Notes: a model not told the origin generated them from the letters alone. Positions 54,741 through 64,000 are shown, numbered from the stretch's first letter. The stretch: DNA of 64,000 bases from an uncultured Williamsia sp. (GCF_947494875.1 NZ_CANLWM010000002.1:1-64000); one strand, 5' to 3'. A program made the numbers and translations.

Positions 54741-56786
54741 TCACGCAGCGCTGTCCGCCAGGCCACGACGCGTCAACAGTGGCTCGATGCGCGCCGGTCG
54801 GCCGAGCAACTCCTGGTGCGCGGCGATCGGGTCGACGCTGTCACCCCGGGACAGGGTCGCCTCCGCGAACGCCCGTCCCGCGGCGCGGCTCAGTCCGCCC
54901 CGCTCGAGGAACCAGAGCTCGGTCTCGGCGTCGAGGATCTCCGACCAGATGTAGCTGTAGTACCCGGCCGCGTAGCCGCCGCCGAAGATGTGGTTGAAGT
55001 AGGTGCTGCGGTAGCGCGGCGGGATGAGCTCCGATCCCACGCCGGCCTGCGCGAGTGCCCGGGCCTCGAACGCCTCGACGTCGTCGATGACCCCGGCCTC
55101 GACGTCGGAGACGGTGACGCGGTGCCACGCGAGGTCGAGCACTGCCGCGGCCAGGTACTCGATGGTGCTGTGGGCACTCTCGGTCGCGGTGGCCGCGCGG
55201 GCCGCGTCGGCGAGTTCGGCCGGGATCGGCTCACCGGTGCGGTGATGACGCGCGTAGTGCGACAACACATCCGGGTGCAGTGCCCACATCTCGTTGACCT
55301 GCGACGGGAACTCGACGAAGTCGCGCGGCACCGCTGTCCCCGACTGCGACGGGTATCGCACGGCGGACAGCAGCCCGTGCAGCGCGTGCCCGAACTCGTG
55401 GAACAGCGTCGTCAACTGGTCGAAGTCGAGCAGACACGGCTCGCCGGCCCGGGGCTTGGTGAAGTTGCAGACGTTCACGACGATCGGCTGGTCACCGAGC
55501 AGCTGGGACTGGTCGACGACGTTGTTCATCCACGCGCCACCGCGTTTGCTGCGGCGGGCGAAGAAGTCACCGAGGTAGAGGCCGATCGACGACCCCGTGG
55601 CGTCGAACACCTCCCACACCCGGACGTCGGGGTGGTAGCCCGCGAGGTCACCGCGCTCGACGAAACGCAGACCGTAGAGCTGACCGGCCGCGTAGAACAC
55701 GCCATCGGTGAGAACCGTGTCGAGGGAACAGAAGTCGGAGAAGTCGTCCAGCGACACAGCGGACGTCCGACGCCGCTCCTGGGAGAGCCAGAACGTCAGG
55801 TCCGCCGGCCCCACCTCCTCACCGGCGAGTGCCCGCAGACGGGTCAGTTCCCGTCCGCCCGCGCGCATCGCCGCGGAGACGAGATCGCGCAACACGGCCT
55901 CGACCGCCTCGGCGTCCGGAGCGGTCTGTTCGGCGATCTCGAACTCCGCGTGGTCGCGGTACCCGAGCAGTCGGGCGCGTCGCGCACGCAGGGTGGCGAT
56001 CTCGGTCACGAGGTCGCGGGTGTCGTGCTCACCGCCGCGCGCACCGCGCGTGGTCGCGGCGTAGAACACCGAGGCGCGCGTGGCGGGGTCGGTCAACGAC
56101 GTGAGCGCCGACTGGCTCGTCGGGAGCTCGATCGTCAGCAGATAGCCGTCGTCGTGCCCGGCCTCGCGGGCCGCGTCGGCGGCGGCGGCGATCGACGCCG
56201 GGGACAAGCCGTCGAGTGCGGCCTCGTCGACGACATGCACCGCGGCGTCGTTGCTCTCGTCGAGCACGTACTGGGAGAAGGTGGTCGTCAGCACGGACAG
56301 GCGTGACGCGATCTCCCGCATCTGTTGCTGCCCGTCCTCGTCGAGTCCGGCGCCCGCGCGGACCGACTCACGGAACCTCGTGTCCAGCAGTCGCAGTGAC
56401 GGCTCGTCGAGGCCGAGCTCGTCGCGACGTGCATGCAGCTCCGCGATCTTGGCGAAGAGCCTCGGGTCGAGGGCGATGGTGGTGCCGTGGTCGGACAGCA
56501 TCGGCGCGAGCTCGGTGGCGATGCGGTTGCGCTCGGGCGTGCTGTCGGCGCCGACGAGGGTGAAGAAGATGCCGGCCACCCGGGCGAGGTCCCGACCCGA
56601 TCGCTCCACCGCCTCGACGGTGTTGGCGAACGTCGGCGCCGCGGGATCCTTGGCGATGAACTCGATCTCCGCCAGGTGCGACGCCATCGCCTCGGTGAAG
56701 GCGGGCAGGAAGTCCGAGTCCGACACGGATGCGAAGTCCGGCAGACCGTGCGGGAGCGCAGTGGGTGTCAGCGCCGGGTTCGCCAC
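54741..56786 (-). CDS. M3-family zinc metallopeptidase (oligopeptidase A / Dcp type)
   Basis: This 681-residue thimet-like peptidase has the zinc motif HEFGHALH with the third ligand Glu in FVEFPSQVNE. Conserved GGAWMNNVV and FNHIFGGGYAAGYYSYIWSE are also present. It is a cytoplasmic enzyme that cleaves short peptides or C-terminal dipeptides. GTG 56786 lies two bases after the lepA stop, so it follows LepA in one transcript. Length fits the Dcp/OpdA subfamily. Confidence 0.93.
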   Translation of the reverse strand: MANPALTPTALPHGLPDFASVSDSDFLPAFTEAMASHLAEIEFIAKDPAAPTFANTVEAVERSGRDLARVAGIFFTLVGADSTPERNRIATELAPMLSDHGTTIALDPRLFAKIAELHARRDELGLDEPSLRLLDTRFRESVRAGAGLDEDGQQQMREIASRLSVLTTTFSQYVLDESNDAAVHVVDEAALDGLSPASIAAAADAAREAGHDDGYLLTIELPTSQSALTSLTDPATRASVFYAATTRGARGGEHDTRDLVTEIATLRARRARLLGYRDHAEFEIAEQTAPDAEAVEAVLRDLVSAAMRAGGRELTRLRALAGEEVGPADLTFWLSQERRRTSAVSLDDFSDFCSLDTVLTDGVFYAAGQLYGLRFVERGDLAGYHPDVRVWEVFDATGSSIGLYLGDFFARRSKRGGAWMNNVVDQSQLLGDQPIVVNVCNFTKPRAGEPCLLDFDQLTTLFHEFGHALHGLLSAVRYPSQSGTAVPRDFVEFPSQVNEMWALHPDVLSHYARHHRTGEPIPAELADAARAATATESAHSTIEYLAAAVLDLAWHRVTVSDVEAGVIDDVEAFEARALAQAGVGSELIPPRYRSTYFNHIFGGGYAAGYYSYIWSEILDAETELWFLERGGLSRAAGRAFAEATLSRGDSVDPIAAHQELLGRPARIEPLLTRRGLADSAA

Positions 56787-56788
56787 GG

Positions 56789-58654
56789 CTACTTGCCCTT
56801 CGCCTTGTCCGCCGGCGCGTCGGCAGACAACGCTGCGACGAACGCCTCCTGCGGGACGTCGACGCGACCGATCGTCTTCATCCGCTTCTTGCCCTCCTTC
56901 TGCTTCTCCAGCAGCTTCCGCTTGCGGCTGATGTCACCGCCGTAACACTTCGCGAGCACGTCCTTGCGGATGGCCCGGATGTTCTCGCGCGCGATGATCT
57001 TCGATCCGACAGCGGCCTGCACCGGCACCTCGAACTGCTGGCGCGGGATGAGTTCCTTGAGCTTGGTGGTCATCTTGTTGCCGTAGGCGAACGCCGAGTC
57101 CTTGTGCACGATCGCGCTGAAGGCGTCCACGGCCTCGCCCTGCAGCAGGATGTCCACCTTCACCAGCGCGGCCTCCTGCTCGCCCGCCTCCTCGTAGTCG
57201 AGGCTGGCGTAGCCGCGCGTCCGCGACTTCAAGGAGTCGAAGAAGTCGAAGATGATCTCGGCCATCGGCATCGTGTAGCGCAGTTCGACACGCGTCTCCG
57301 ACAGGTAGTCCATCCCGCCGAGTTCCCCGCGGCGCGACTGACACAGCTCCATGATGGTGCCGACGAACTCGCTCGGCGCGATGACCGTCGTCTTCACGAT
57401 GGGCTCGAAGATGGCCTGCGCCTTGCCGTCCGGCCAGTCCGACGGGTTGGTGACGATCTGTTCGCGTCCGTCCTCGCCGACGAGCCGGTAGACGACGTTG
57501 GGGGCGGTGGAGATCAGGTCGAGACCGAACTCGCGCTGCAGACGCTCGCGGGTGATCTCCATGTGGAGCAGTCCGAGGAAGCCGCATCGGAACCCGAAGC
57601 CGAGGGCGACCGACGTCTCCGGTTCCCAGGTGAGCGCAGCGTCGTTGAGCTGCAGCTTCTCCAGTGCCTCACGGAGATCCGGGTAGTCCGAGCCGTCGAC
57701 CGGGTAGAGCCCGGAGTAGACCATCGGTCGCGGCTCGCGGTAGCCGGTCAGCGCCTGGGTCGCGCCGTTGCGCGCCGAGGTGACGGTGTCACCGACCTTC
57801 GACTGCCGCACGTCCTTGACGCCGGTGATGAGGTACCCGACCTCCCCGACGCCGAGACCGACACTGGGCTTGGGTTCCGGGGACACGATGCCCACCTCGA
57901 GAAGCTCGTGGGTGGTGCCGGTGGACATCATCTCGATCTTCTCGCGCGGCGTCAGCGTGCCGTCGACGACGCGCACGTAGGTCACCACACCGCGGTAGGT
58001 GTCGTAGACGGAGTCGAAGATCATGGCGCGGGCCGGCGCGTCGGCATCACCGACGGGAGCCGGGACGACGCGGACGACCTCGTCGAGCAGTTCCCCCACC
58101 CCGACACCGGTCTTGCCGGACACCCGCAGCACGTCCTCGGGCTCACAGCCGACGATGTGGGCGATCTCCGCGGCGTAGCGGTCGGGGTCGGCGGCGGGCA
58201 GGTCGATCTTGTTCAGCACCGGGATGATGGCGAGGTCGTTCTCCATGGCCAGGTACAGGTTCGCCAGCGTCTGCGCCTCGATGCCCTGGGCGGCGTCGAC
58301 GAGCAGCACCGCGCCCTCGCACGCCTCGAGTGCCCGCGACACCTCATAGGTGAAGTCGACGTGGCCGGGGGTGTCGATGAGGTGCATCACGTAGTCGGTG
58401 GTCACACCGTCGGCCGTCACCTGCCACGGCAGCCGCACGTTCTGGGCCTTGATGGTGATGCCGCGCTCACGCTCGATGTCCATCCGGTCGAGGTACTGCG
58501 CCCGCATCGCCCGTTCCTCGACGACGCCGGTGAGCTGCAGCATGCGGTCGGCCAGGGTCGATTTGCCGTGGTCGATGTGGGCGATGATGCAGAAGTTCCG
58601 GATCCGGGACGGATCGGTGAACGTCGTGTCGGCGAAGCTGGGAATCGAACTCAC
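56789..58654 (-). CDS. lepA: Elongation factor 4 (LepA)
   Basis: This 621-residue translational GTPase has [20 protein letters not shown] (G1), [18 protein letters not shown] (G3), NKIDLP (G4), an EF-G-like body, and the LepA-specific C-terminal domain ([22 protein letters not shown] … [38 protein letters not shown]). It acts on stalled or stressed ribosomes. GTG 58654 is the chosen start; a longer N-terminus as in M. tuberculosis is not supported here. Confidence 0.97.
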   Translation of the reverse strand: MSSIPSFADTTFTDPSRIRNFCIIAHIDHGKSTLADRMLQLTGVVEERAMRAQYLDRMDIERERGITIKAQNVRLPWQVTADGVTTDYVMHLIDTPGHVDFTYEVSRALEACEGAVLLVDAAQGIEAQTLANLYLAMENDLAIIPVLNKIDLPAADPDRYAAEIAHIVGCEPEDVLRVSGKTGVGVGELLDEVVRVVPAPVGDADAPARAMIFDSVYDTYRGVVTYVRVVDGTLTPREKIEMMSTGTTHELLEVGIVSPEPKPSVGLGVGEVGYLITGVKDVRQSKVGDTVTSARNGATQALTGYREPRPMVYSGLYPVDGSDYPDLREALEKLQLNDAALTWEPETSVALGFGFRCGFLGLLHMEITRERLQREFGLDLISTAPNVVYRLVGEDGREQIVTNPSDWPDGKAQAIFEPIVKTTVIAPSEFVGTIMELCQSRRGELGGMDYLSETRVELRYTMPMAEIIFDFFDSLKSRTRGYASLDYEEAGEQEAALVKVDILLQGEAVDAFSAIVHKDSAFAYGNKMTTKLKELIPRQQFEVPVQAAVGSKIIARENIRAIRKDVLAKCYGGDISRKRKLLEKQKEGKKRMKTIGRVDVPQEAFVAALSADAPADKAKGK

Positions 58655-58707
58655 TCCTCGTGGTCGGTCACCTGCAAGTTTCGCACGCGCCGGTAATCTG
58701 CCCGGAC

Positions 58708-59382
58708 ATGACCGCAGCGGCGCACATCCCGTTCGTCGGCGACGGCGTCGACGGCGTTCTGCAGCGTCCCGACGGGTCGGTCGTCGCGGGTCTGGTCCTC
58801 ACCCATGGTGCCGGGTCGAACCGGGACGCGCTGCTGCTGCGACGGCTCGCGGACGCGCTGACCGAGCGCGGCGTGGCGGTCGCGCGGATCGACCTCCCGT
58901 ATCGGCAGCGTCGACCGAAGGGTCCACCGAGCCCGTCGACGTCGCAGGCCGACCGCGACGGCATCGTCGCAGCGTCCGGGGTCCTGCGCGGCATCGTCGG
59001 CGATGTCCCGCTGCTCGTCGGCGGGCAGTCGTACGGCGGACGCCAGGCGTCGATGGTCCTCGCGGAGGACCCGAGCGTCGCCGACGGCCTCCTGCTGACC
59101 TCCTACCCCCTCCACCCGCCCGGCAAGCCCGATCGCGCCCGCACCGAACACCTGCCGGGCATCACCTGCCCGGTCGTGGTGGTCCACGGCTCCTCGGACC
59201 CGTTCGCGACCACCGACGAGATCACCGACGCGATCGCGCTGATCCCGGGCCCGGTGCGTCTCGTCGAGATCGAGAAGACCGGCCACGACCTCAAGCCCGA
59301 CCGGTCGCCCGCCGTCGACCGGGCGGTCGATGCTGTGCTCACCCACCTCCTCGGACGCCGGGACCCGACCCCGCCGGACTAG
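58708..59382 (+). CDS. Alpha/beta hydrolase (KANL3/Tex30-like or dienelactone-type)
   Basis: This 224-residue protein has [20 protein letters not shown], nucleophile elbow [11 protein letters not shown], acid region [12 protein letters not shown] and histidine in EKTGHDLKP. This is the compact KANL3/Tex30-like branch of bacterial hydrolases. ATG 58708 is the start. It diverges from lepA and lies where a similar protein is found in mycobacteria. Substrate unknown. Confidence 0.8.
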   Translation: MTAAAHIPFVGDGVDGVLQRPDGSVVAGLVLTHGAGSNRDALLLRRLADALTERGVAVARIDLPYRQRRPKGPPSPSTSQADRDGIVAASGVLRGIVGDVPLLVGGQSYGGRQASMVLAEDPSVADGLLLTSYPLHPPGKPDRARTEHLPGITCPVVVVHGSSDPFATTDEITDAIALIPGPVRLVEIEKTGHDLKPDRSPAVDRAVDAVLTHLLGRRDPTPPD

Positions 59383-59392
59383 ATTCGGGTCC

Positions 59393-59944
59393 ATGCCCGC
59401 ATGGAAGACGGCCTTGCGCCTGGCCCAGCAGTACGGTCCCCGCGTCTACCGCGAACTGCAGCGGTCCGGCGCGATCGACAAGGGCCGCGCGGCGCTGACC
59501 GCACGCCTCGGCAGCGGCGCCACCACGACGGCGACCGGTCGCCCGGTCACCGACACCTCACGGCCGACGGCCGACGTCGCGCGCCACATCGACTACGCCC
59601 CGAAGCTCGACGGCGCCGCGGACCCGGGCGAGATCGTGTGGACCTGGGTGACGTTCGAGGAGGACGCGAACCAGGGCAAGGACCGTCCGGTGCTGGTGGT
59701 CGGCCGCGATCACGACCGCCTCCTGGGCCTGATGCTGTCGAGCCAGGCCCACCGTGCCGACGACGCCAACTGGTCGCCGATCGGCCGGGGCGGGTGGGAC
59801 GGCGGGCACAAGGACAGCTACGTCCGACTCGACCGTGTCCTCGACGTCCCCGAACAGGGCATCCGCCGCGAGGGCGCCATCCTCGACCGCGGGCGGTTCG
59901 ACGCGATCGCCGATCGCCTCCGGCGCGAGTACGGCTGGCGCTGA
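59393..59944 (+). CDS. PemK/MazF-like family protein, solitary
   Basis: This 183-residue protein has an N-terminal helical part (about 80 residues). A PemK/MazF-like barrel follows: GEIVWTWVTFEEDANQGKDRPVLVVGRD, LGLMLSSQ, and SYVRLDRVLDVPEQGIRREGAILDRGRFDAIADRLRREYGW. ATG 59393 starts it, 10 bp after the hydrolase stop. No antitoxin ORF is beside it and the N-terminal extension is unusual for a free toxin, so it may be a housekeeping relative without toxin activity. RNA cleavage is not shown. Confidence 0.7.
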   Translation: MPAWKTALRLAQQYGPRVYRELQRSGAIDKGRAALTARLGSGATTTATGRPVTDTSRPTADVARHIDYAPKLDGAADPGEIVWTWVTFEEDANQGKDRPVLVVGRDHDRLLGLMLSSQAHRADDANWSPIGRGGWDGGHKDSYVRLDRVLDVPEQGIRREGAILDRGRFDAIADRLRREYGWR

Positions 59945-59950
59945 GGCGCA

Positions 59951-60799
59951 TCACGCCAGTCGCGTGATCTCCACGACGACGTCGAGGTCGGTGGCACCGC
60001 CGCCTGTGTAGATTCCCTTGAGCGGCGGGACATCCGAGTAGTCGCGGCCGATCCCGACCGAGACGTGCTGCTCGTTGATGGTGACGTCGTTGGTGGGGTC
60101 GTATCCCCACCAGGCCCCGGTCCACGCCTCGACCCAGGCGTGGCTCTGACCCTCGACCGTCTCGTCGATGACCGCGTCGCGACTCGGGTGCAGGTATCCC
60201 GACACATAGCGGGCCGGGATCGTCAACGCGCGCAACATGAGCAGGGTGAGGTGGGCGTAGTCCTGACACACGCCCTTGCGCTCGCCCCAGGCGTCGACGG
60301 CCGTCGTGTGGACGCCGGTCGTCCCCGGCACGTACTCCATCTCCGAGTGCACCCACGAGCACACCGCCTCGACCGCCTCCTCGACGTCGAGACCCTTCGT
60401 CAGGCGGCGCGCCTGTGCGGCCAGCTGCCGATTGCGCGGGACGTAGTCGGTGGGGACGAGGTACTCGTCGTAGCGGTCCACCACCCAGGGGTCGGAGAGG
60501 TCGTCCCAGCCGAGTTCGTCGGCACCCTCCGGGCGACTGCCGGGCTCGGTCTCGACGACCGACAGTCCCGACACCTCGAGTTCCTCGTGCGGGGCGTGCA
60601 GGTCGAATGCGGTGACCGCCGTGCCCCAGTAGTCGGTGTAGCGGTACGAACGGGTCGCGGGCACCGTCTCCACACGGTTGACGATGACGTTCTGCCGGGT
60701 GTCGCTCCGAGGTGTCAGACGCGCCTCGTTGTACGACGACGTGACCGGTGCGTTGTACGCGAACCCGGTCGAGTGGACGACGCGCATCCGCCAGCTCAC
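59951..60799 (-). CDS. Transglutaminase-like cysteine protease superfamily protein
   Basis: This 282-residue protein has an N-terminal beta domain (YNAPVTSSYNEARLTPRSDTRQ) and a transglutaminase core with Cys in RKGVCQDYAHL, His in EGQSHAWVEAW and Asp in WWGYDPTND, a complete catalytic triad. GTG 60799 overlaps the alpha-E gene stop by 4 bp (GTGA). The three genes transglutaminase, alpha-E and ATP-grasp form a conserved bacterial cluster also found as Rv2409c-Rv2411c. It is predicted to ligate and process peptides, with no defined product. Confidence 0.9.
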   Translation of the reverse strand: MSWRMRVVHSTGFAYNAPVTSSYNEARLTPRSDTRQNVIVNRVETVPATRSYRYTDYWGTAVTAFDLHAPHEELEVSGLSVVETEPGSRPEGADELGWDDLSDPWVVDRYDEYLVPTDYVPRNRQLAAQARRLTKGLDVEEAVEAVCSWVHSEMEYVPGTTGVHTTAVDAWGERKGVCQDYAHLTLLMLRALTIPARYVSGYLHPSRDAVIDETVEGQSHAWVEAWTGAWWGYDPTNDVTINEQHVSVGIGRDYSDVPPLKGIYTGGGATDLDVVVEITRLA

Positions 60800-61782
60800 A
60801 GTTCACTCTCCTCGATGAAGTGGTCCTCGCCCGCGCTCGCCCGGACATCGGCCCAGGCGACGTAGGGCGTGACGTGGAAGTACTGGGCGGTGACCGCCTC
60901 GTTCACGTCACGACACGTCTGTTGCAGTGCGAGCAGACGGTCCTGCAGCTCGTCGAGGAGCACCCCGGGCTGCATGAACTCCAGACTGCTGCGTGCACGG
61001 CCGAGCAGTCGCTGCGCCTCGGCGCGCGCACCCACGCGGCTGTTGGGACGGTTGTCCAGCTCCATGAGCTGCTGCTCGGCGAGCGTGATGGCGTGGAACA
61101 CCGACCGCGGGAACAGCCTGTCCAACAACATGAACTCGACGACGCGGGGCGCGTCCAGGGCGCCGCGGTAGGTCCGCAGATACGTGTCGTGGGCGCCCGC
61201 CGACCGCAGGACCGTGACCCATGTCGGCGATCCCGACCGATCCCCCGCACGGGACAACAACATCCGGATGGTCATGTCGACGCGCTCGACCGAGCGGCCG
61301 AGGAGCAGGAAGCGGTACCCGTCGTCGTGACTGAGCGTCGCGTCGGCGAGACCGGCGAACATCGCGGCGCGGTTCTTGACGTACGAGAGGAACTCGTACG
61401 GACCGAGCCTGCGCGCGGCACGTTCGGCGTCGGAGAGTCCGTTGAAGGTCGTGTTCAGGCACTCCCACATCTCGCTGGACGTGACCTCCCGTGCGCCGCG
61501 GGCGTTCTCGCGTCCGGCGGCCACGCAGTTCACGATCGAGCCGTAGGCCGTCTTGTCGTAGGCGACCCGCTCGGTCAGCGCCCAGACGTCGTACTCGGAC
61601 ACCTCGGGGTCGTCCTCCATGCCGAGCACCTGCAGCACGAGACGACAGGTGCGGTCCGGGTCGACGGTCGCGTCCTCGAGCAGCTGGTGCACGGCGACGT
61701 CGAGGATCCGGGCCGTGTCGTCGGCACGTTCGACGTATCGGCCGATCCAGTAGAGGGATTCGGCGTTGCGCGCCAGCATCAT
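60796..61782 (-). CDS. Alpha-E domain protein
   Basis: This 328-residue all-helical protein opens with MLARNAESLYWIGRYVERADDTARILDV, the hallmark of the alpha-E family, and has a repeated helix pattern (FLLLGRSVERVDMTIRMLL) later. It has no known enzymatic motif and probably scaffolds its ATP-grasp partner. ATG 61782 overlaps the stop of the ATP-grasp gene (ATGA). Confidence 0.92.
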   Translation of the reverse strand: MMLARNAESLYWIGRYVERADDTARILDVAVHQLLEDATVDPDRTCRLVLQVLGMEDDPEVSEYDVWALTERVAYDKTAYGSIVNCVAAGRENARGAREVTSSEMWECLNTTFNGLSDAERAARRLGPYEFLSYVKNRAAMFAGLADATLSHDDGYRFLLLGRSVERVDMTIRMLLSRAGDRSGSPTWVTVLRSAGAHDTYLRTYRGALDAPRVVEFMLLDRLFPRSVFHAITLAEQQLMELDNRPNSRVGARAEAQRLLGRARSSLEFMQPGVLLDELQDRLLALQQTCRDVNEAVTAQYFHVTPYVAWADVRASAGEDHFIEESEL

Positions 61783-63500
61783 CGGAGATCGCCCTCCGCA
61801 TCGGCCTGCTGCTGCTGTTGTTGTTGCTGCTGCTGGATCTGGCTGGCCAGCATCTCCGGTCCCTGCTCGGTCGACTGGGTGGTGCGCGCCAGATCGGCCG
61901 ACCGCACCAACTCCTCGCCGGACAGCTCACGCTCGGACGCCGACGACCGCGACGCCAGCACCCAGGTGTCCTTCGACCCACCGCCCTGCGACGAGTTGAC
62001 CACCAGGGACCCCTCGGGCAGCGCGACGCGGGTCAGTCCGCCGGGCAGCACCCACACCGATTCCCCGTCGTTGACGGCGAACGGGCGCAGGTCGACGTGC
62101 CGCGGCGCCAGCTTGTCGCCGATCTTGGTCGGGACCGTCGAGAGTTGGACGACGGGCTGCGCGATCCAGCCGCGCGGGTCCGCCTTGATCTTGCGCGCCA
62201 GCGAGTCCAGTTCGGCGCCGGTCGCGTCCGGACCGAACACGATGCCGTACCCACCGGATCCCTCGACCGGTTTCACCACCAACTCGTCGATGCGGTCGAG
62301 CACCTCGTCGCGCTCGTCGTCGAGCCAACAGCGCAGCGTGTCGACGTTGCCCAGGGTCGGCTTCTCGCCGAGGTAGTACTGGATGATCTCCGGCACATAG
62401 GTGTACACGAGCTTGTCGTCGCCCACCCCGTTGCCGACGGCACTGGAGATGACGACGTTGCCGGCGCGCGCCGCGTTGAGCAGACCCGCCACGCCGAGCA
62501 TCGAGTCGGGCCGGAACTGCATGGGGTCGAGGAAGTCGTCGTCGATGCGGCGGTAGATGACGTCGACGCGCTGTTCGCCCTCGGTGGTGCGCATGTAGAC
62601 GACGTTGTCGCGGCAGAACAGGTCGCGGCCTTCGACGAGCTCGACACCCATCTGACGTGCGAGCAGCGAGTGCTCGAAGTAGGCCGAGTTCGCCACGCCC
62701 GGGGTGAGGACGACGACGTTCGGGTCGGCCTCGTTGAACGCCGCGGACGCGCGCAACGCCTTGAGGAGCTGGCTGGAGTAGTCGGCGACCGCGCGGACAC
62801 GATGGCTGGAGAACAGGTCGGGGAAGACCCGCGCCATCGTGCGACGGTTCTCCATCACGTAGGAGACACCCGACGGTGACCGGAGGTTGTCCTCGAGCAC
62901 CCGGAAGTCACCCTGCTCGTCGCGGATGAGATCGATTCCGGCGACGTGGATCCGGACACCGTTGGGCGGCTTGATGCCGACGGCCTGCCGGTGGAAGTGC
63001 TCACACGAGGTGACCAACCGCTTGGGGACGACGCCGTCCCGCAGGATCTCCTGCTCGCCGTAGATGTCGTCGAGGAACATCTCCAGGGCCTGGACACGCT
63101 GGGTGATGCCGCGTTCCAGTTTCGACCACTCCGCGGCGGAGATGACCCGGGGCACCACGTCCAGCGGGAAGGGACGCTCCTTGCCCGAGAGCGAGAAGGT
63201 GATGCCCTGGTCGATGAAGGCCCGCCCGAGCGCGTCCACCCGGTTCTCCAGGTCCACCCGGTCGCTGGGCGCCAGCGCCTTGTGGATACCGCGATACGGC
63301 GCCCGCACCTCGTCGTCGTGGTCGAACATCTCGTCGAAGGCGTTGACGTAGGGGCCTTTCGAGTAGCCCTCGAACAGACCGGTCGTACCCGACTGCCGCG
63401 GCTTGGACGACCGCGCCGGGGCCGCCTTCTTCGCGGGCGATCGACGCTCGGCGGGCTTCTTGGACGGGGCCTTCTTGTCGACCGAACTCGCGGGGCTCAT
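61779..63500 (-). CDS. Circularly permuted type-2 ATP-grasp protein
   Basis: This 573-residue protein has a Lys/Ala/Pro-rich, likely disordered N-terminus (about 40 residues). The permuted ATP-grasp body follows: GIHKALAPSDRVDLENRVDALGRAF, VLEDNLRSPSGVSYVMENRR, YRRIDDDFLDP, LVVKPVEGSGGYGIVFG. ATP-grasp enzymes activate a carboxylate as acyl phosphate and join it to an amine or thiol. The C-terminus has ten consecutive glutamines (codons at 61806-61835). It is first of the three-gene run. The ATG start at 63500 is clear. Confidence 0.92.
   Translation of the reverse strand: MSPASSVDKKAPSKKPAERRSPAKKAAPARSSKPRQSGTTGLFEGYSKGPYVNAFDEMFDHDDEVRAPYRGIHKALAPSDRVDLENRVDALGRAFIDQGITFSLSGKERPFPLDVVPRVISAAEWSKLERGITQRVQALEMFLDDIYGEQEILRDGVVPKRLVTSCEHFHRQAVGIKPPNGVRIHVAGIDLIRDEQGDFRVLEDNLRSPSGVSYVMENRRTMARVFPDLFSSHRVRAVADYSSQLLKALRASAAFNEADPNVVVLTPGVANSAYFEHSLLARQMGVELVEGRDLFCRDNVVYMRTTEGEQRVDVIYRRIDDDFLDPMQFRPDSMLGVAGLLNAARAGNVVISSAVGNGVGDDKLVYTYVPEIIQYYLGEKPTLGNVDTLRCWLDDERDEVLDRIDELVVKPVEGSGGYGIVFGPDATGAELDSLARKIKADPRGWIAQPVVQLSTVPTKIGDKLAPRHVDLRPFAVNDGESVWVLPGGLTRVALPEGSLVVNSSQGGGSKDTWVLASRSSASERELSGEELVRSADLARTTQSTEQGPEMLASQIQQQQQQQQQQADAEGDLR
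61806..61835 (-). repeat. Trinucleotide (CAG/CAA) tract encoding ten glutamines
   Basis: Thirty bases of mixed CTG/TTG triplets on the plus strand (CAG3-CAA3-CAG4 in the sense direction) near the 3' end of the ATP-grasp gene. Being in multiples of three, slippage would only change the glutamine number and not the frame. Confidence 0.9.
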
Positions 63501-63560
63501 CTGTCCATCGTGCTACAGATGGCCCGCGGCGGCAGGGGCTTACGGTTCGGCACGCCGGAC

Positions 63561-64000
63561 TCAGGCCGATCGCACCCGCCTCCGCACTGCGGTCAGACGT
63601 CGATGACCGTTTCGCAGAACGGACTTCACACGCCGGGACACGGTCGGCGTGTCGTCGGGCAACGGCATGCGCCGCAACGTCTCGGCGAGGGTCGCGACGG
63701 CCGTCTCGAGCACCGCGTCGGGTGACGGTTCCGCCGCCTCGTCCCCGACGGACGAGGGGTCGACCCGCAGGTCGGCGAGATCACCGACGACGTCGTACCC
63801 GGCCGCGCGGATGTCGGCGACCATCACGTCGGCGCACTGCGCGGCCCAGGCAGCCTGCTCGCGGGTCAGCACCCGCGGGGAGCGGTCGGGGGCCTCGAAC
63901 AGCACCTCGCCGATGAGGAGTCTCTTGACCGCCCGCTCGTAGCGATCCCAGGGGACCGTCGACGGCTGCAGGTGCTCGTTCAGGCGGCGCACCACCTCGG
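63561..64000 (-). CDS. C-terminal part of an unidentified protein, cut by the window edge
   Basis: The reading frame is open to the right edge (codons …EVVRRLNEHLQPSTVPWDRYERAVKRLL), so the start lies outside. Seen are an Arg/Leu-rich helix and WAAQCADVMVADIRAAGYDVVGDLADLRVDP, followed by a basic tail. The segment with a tryptophan-led helix and GYDVVGDLADL resembles C-termini of some actinobacterial sulfotransferase- or glycan-related proteins, but I cannot name the family. A GTG at 63995 could be an internal codon. Confidence 0.55.
   Translation of the reverse strand, partial: EVVRRLNEHLQPSTVPWDRYERAVKRLLIGEVLFEAPDRSPRVLTREQAAWAAQCADVMVADIRAAGYDVVGDLADLRVDPSSVGDEAAEPSPDAVLETAVATLAETLRRMPLPDDTPTVSRRVKSVLRNGHRRLTAVRRRVRSA

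Noticed and set aside
53610-56306. A very long plus-strand open frame (nearly 900 codons)
   Set aside because: It is antisense to the CDF transporter and M3 peptidase, has Arg/Asp/Val-biased high-GC composition and no domains; long shadow frames are normal at this GC content.

Overview
The window is about 64 kb of high-GC DNA with dense, mostly protein-coding sequence and frequent GTG starts. Many genes are joined by 1-4 bp stop/start overlaps. The gene order dnaG-dgt ... glyS-smtB-zur-x-uppS-recO-(x)-era-x-ybeY-phoH ... rsmE-dnaJ-hrcA ... hemW-sirA-cysH ... cysA-cysW-cysT-subI ... GH15 trehalase ... lepA ... transglutaminase/alpha-E/ATP-grasp is, from memory, that of Mycobacterium tuberculosis Rv2343c to Rv2411c. 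This points to a chromosome of a mycolic-acid actinobacterium (Mycobacteriales), plausibly Gordonia or Williamsia or a relative. The genus cannot be fixed from sequence reading alone.

Layout. 1-17.4 kb is an accessory cell-surface polysaccharide locus: a broken glycosidase-like lipoprotein at the left edge, a membrane O-acyltransferase, a clan-A glycosidase lipoprotein, a methyltransferase, and a tightly coupled set in which three secretory-lipase paralogues alternate with two Wzz-type chain-length proteins (one fused to a tyrosine-autokinase-like domain). A Wzy-like polymerase, two GT4-type glycosyltransferases, another glycosyltransferase, a Wzx-like flippase and a left-handed beta-helix acyltransferase follow. 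17.7-17.9 kb holds tRNA-Asn and tRNA-Met. 18-23.4 kb holds dnaG, an MFS transporter, dgt and a cold-shock-domain protein. 23.5-38.8 kb is the conserved housekeeping block (glycyl-tRNA synthetase, the zinc regulators SmtB/Zur, cell-wall prenyl synthesis, recombination, ribosome maturation, RNA methylation, heat shock control, HemW).

39-50 kb is the assimilatory sulfur region. Sulfite reductase, APS reductase, ATP sulfurylase CysD/CysN and a CbiX-type chelatase run rightwards. After an HtrA-like protease, the sulfate ABC transporter CysA-CysW-CysT-SubI runs leftwards. The two arms meet at their 3' ends, and each starts with a short cysteine-containing ORF. The first is a clear member of the known actinobacterial cys leader peptides; the second, before subI, is a new candidate with a well-placed leaderless -10 box.

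50-64 kb holds small membrane proteins, a GH15 trehalase, a DUF559-like nuclease-fold protein boxed in by two oppositely oriented 21-bp tandem-repeat arrays, a cation-diffusion transporter, an M3 peptidase, LepA, an alpha/beta hydrolase, a solitary PemK/MazF-like protein, the three-gene transglutaminase/alpha-E/ATP-grasp operon, and a gene cut by the right edge.

The most unusual observations are the lipase/Wzz interleaving, the 3'-end tandem repeat arrays (three places), the loss of the Walker A lysine in the Wzz-kinase, and the second cysteine leader candidate. I found no rRNA, no CRISPR array and no complete insertion sequence.
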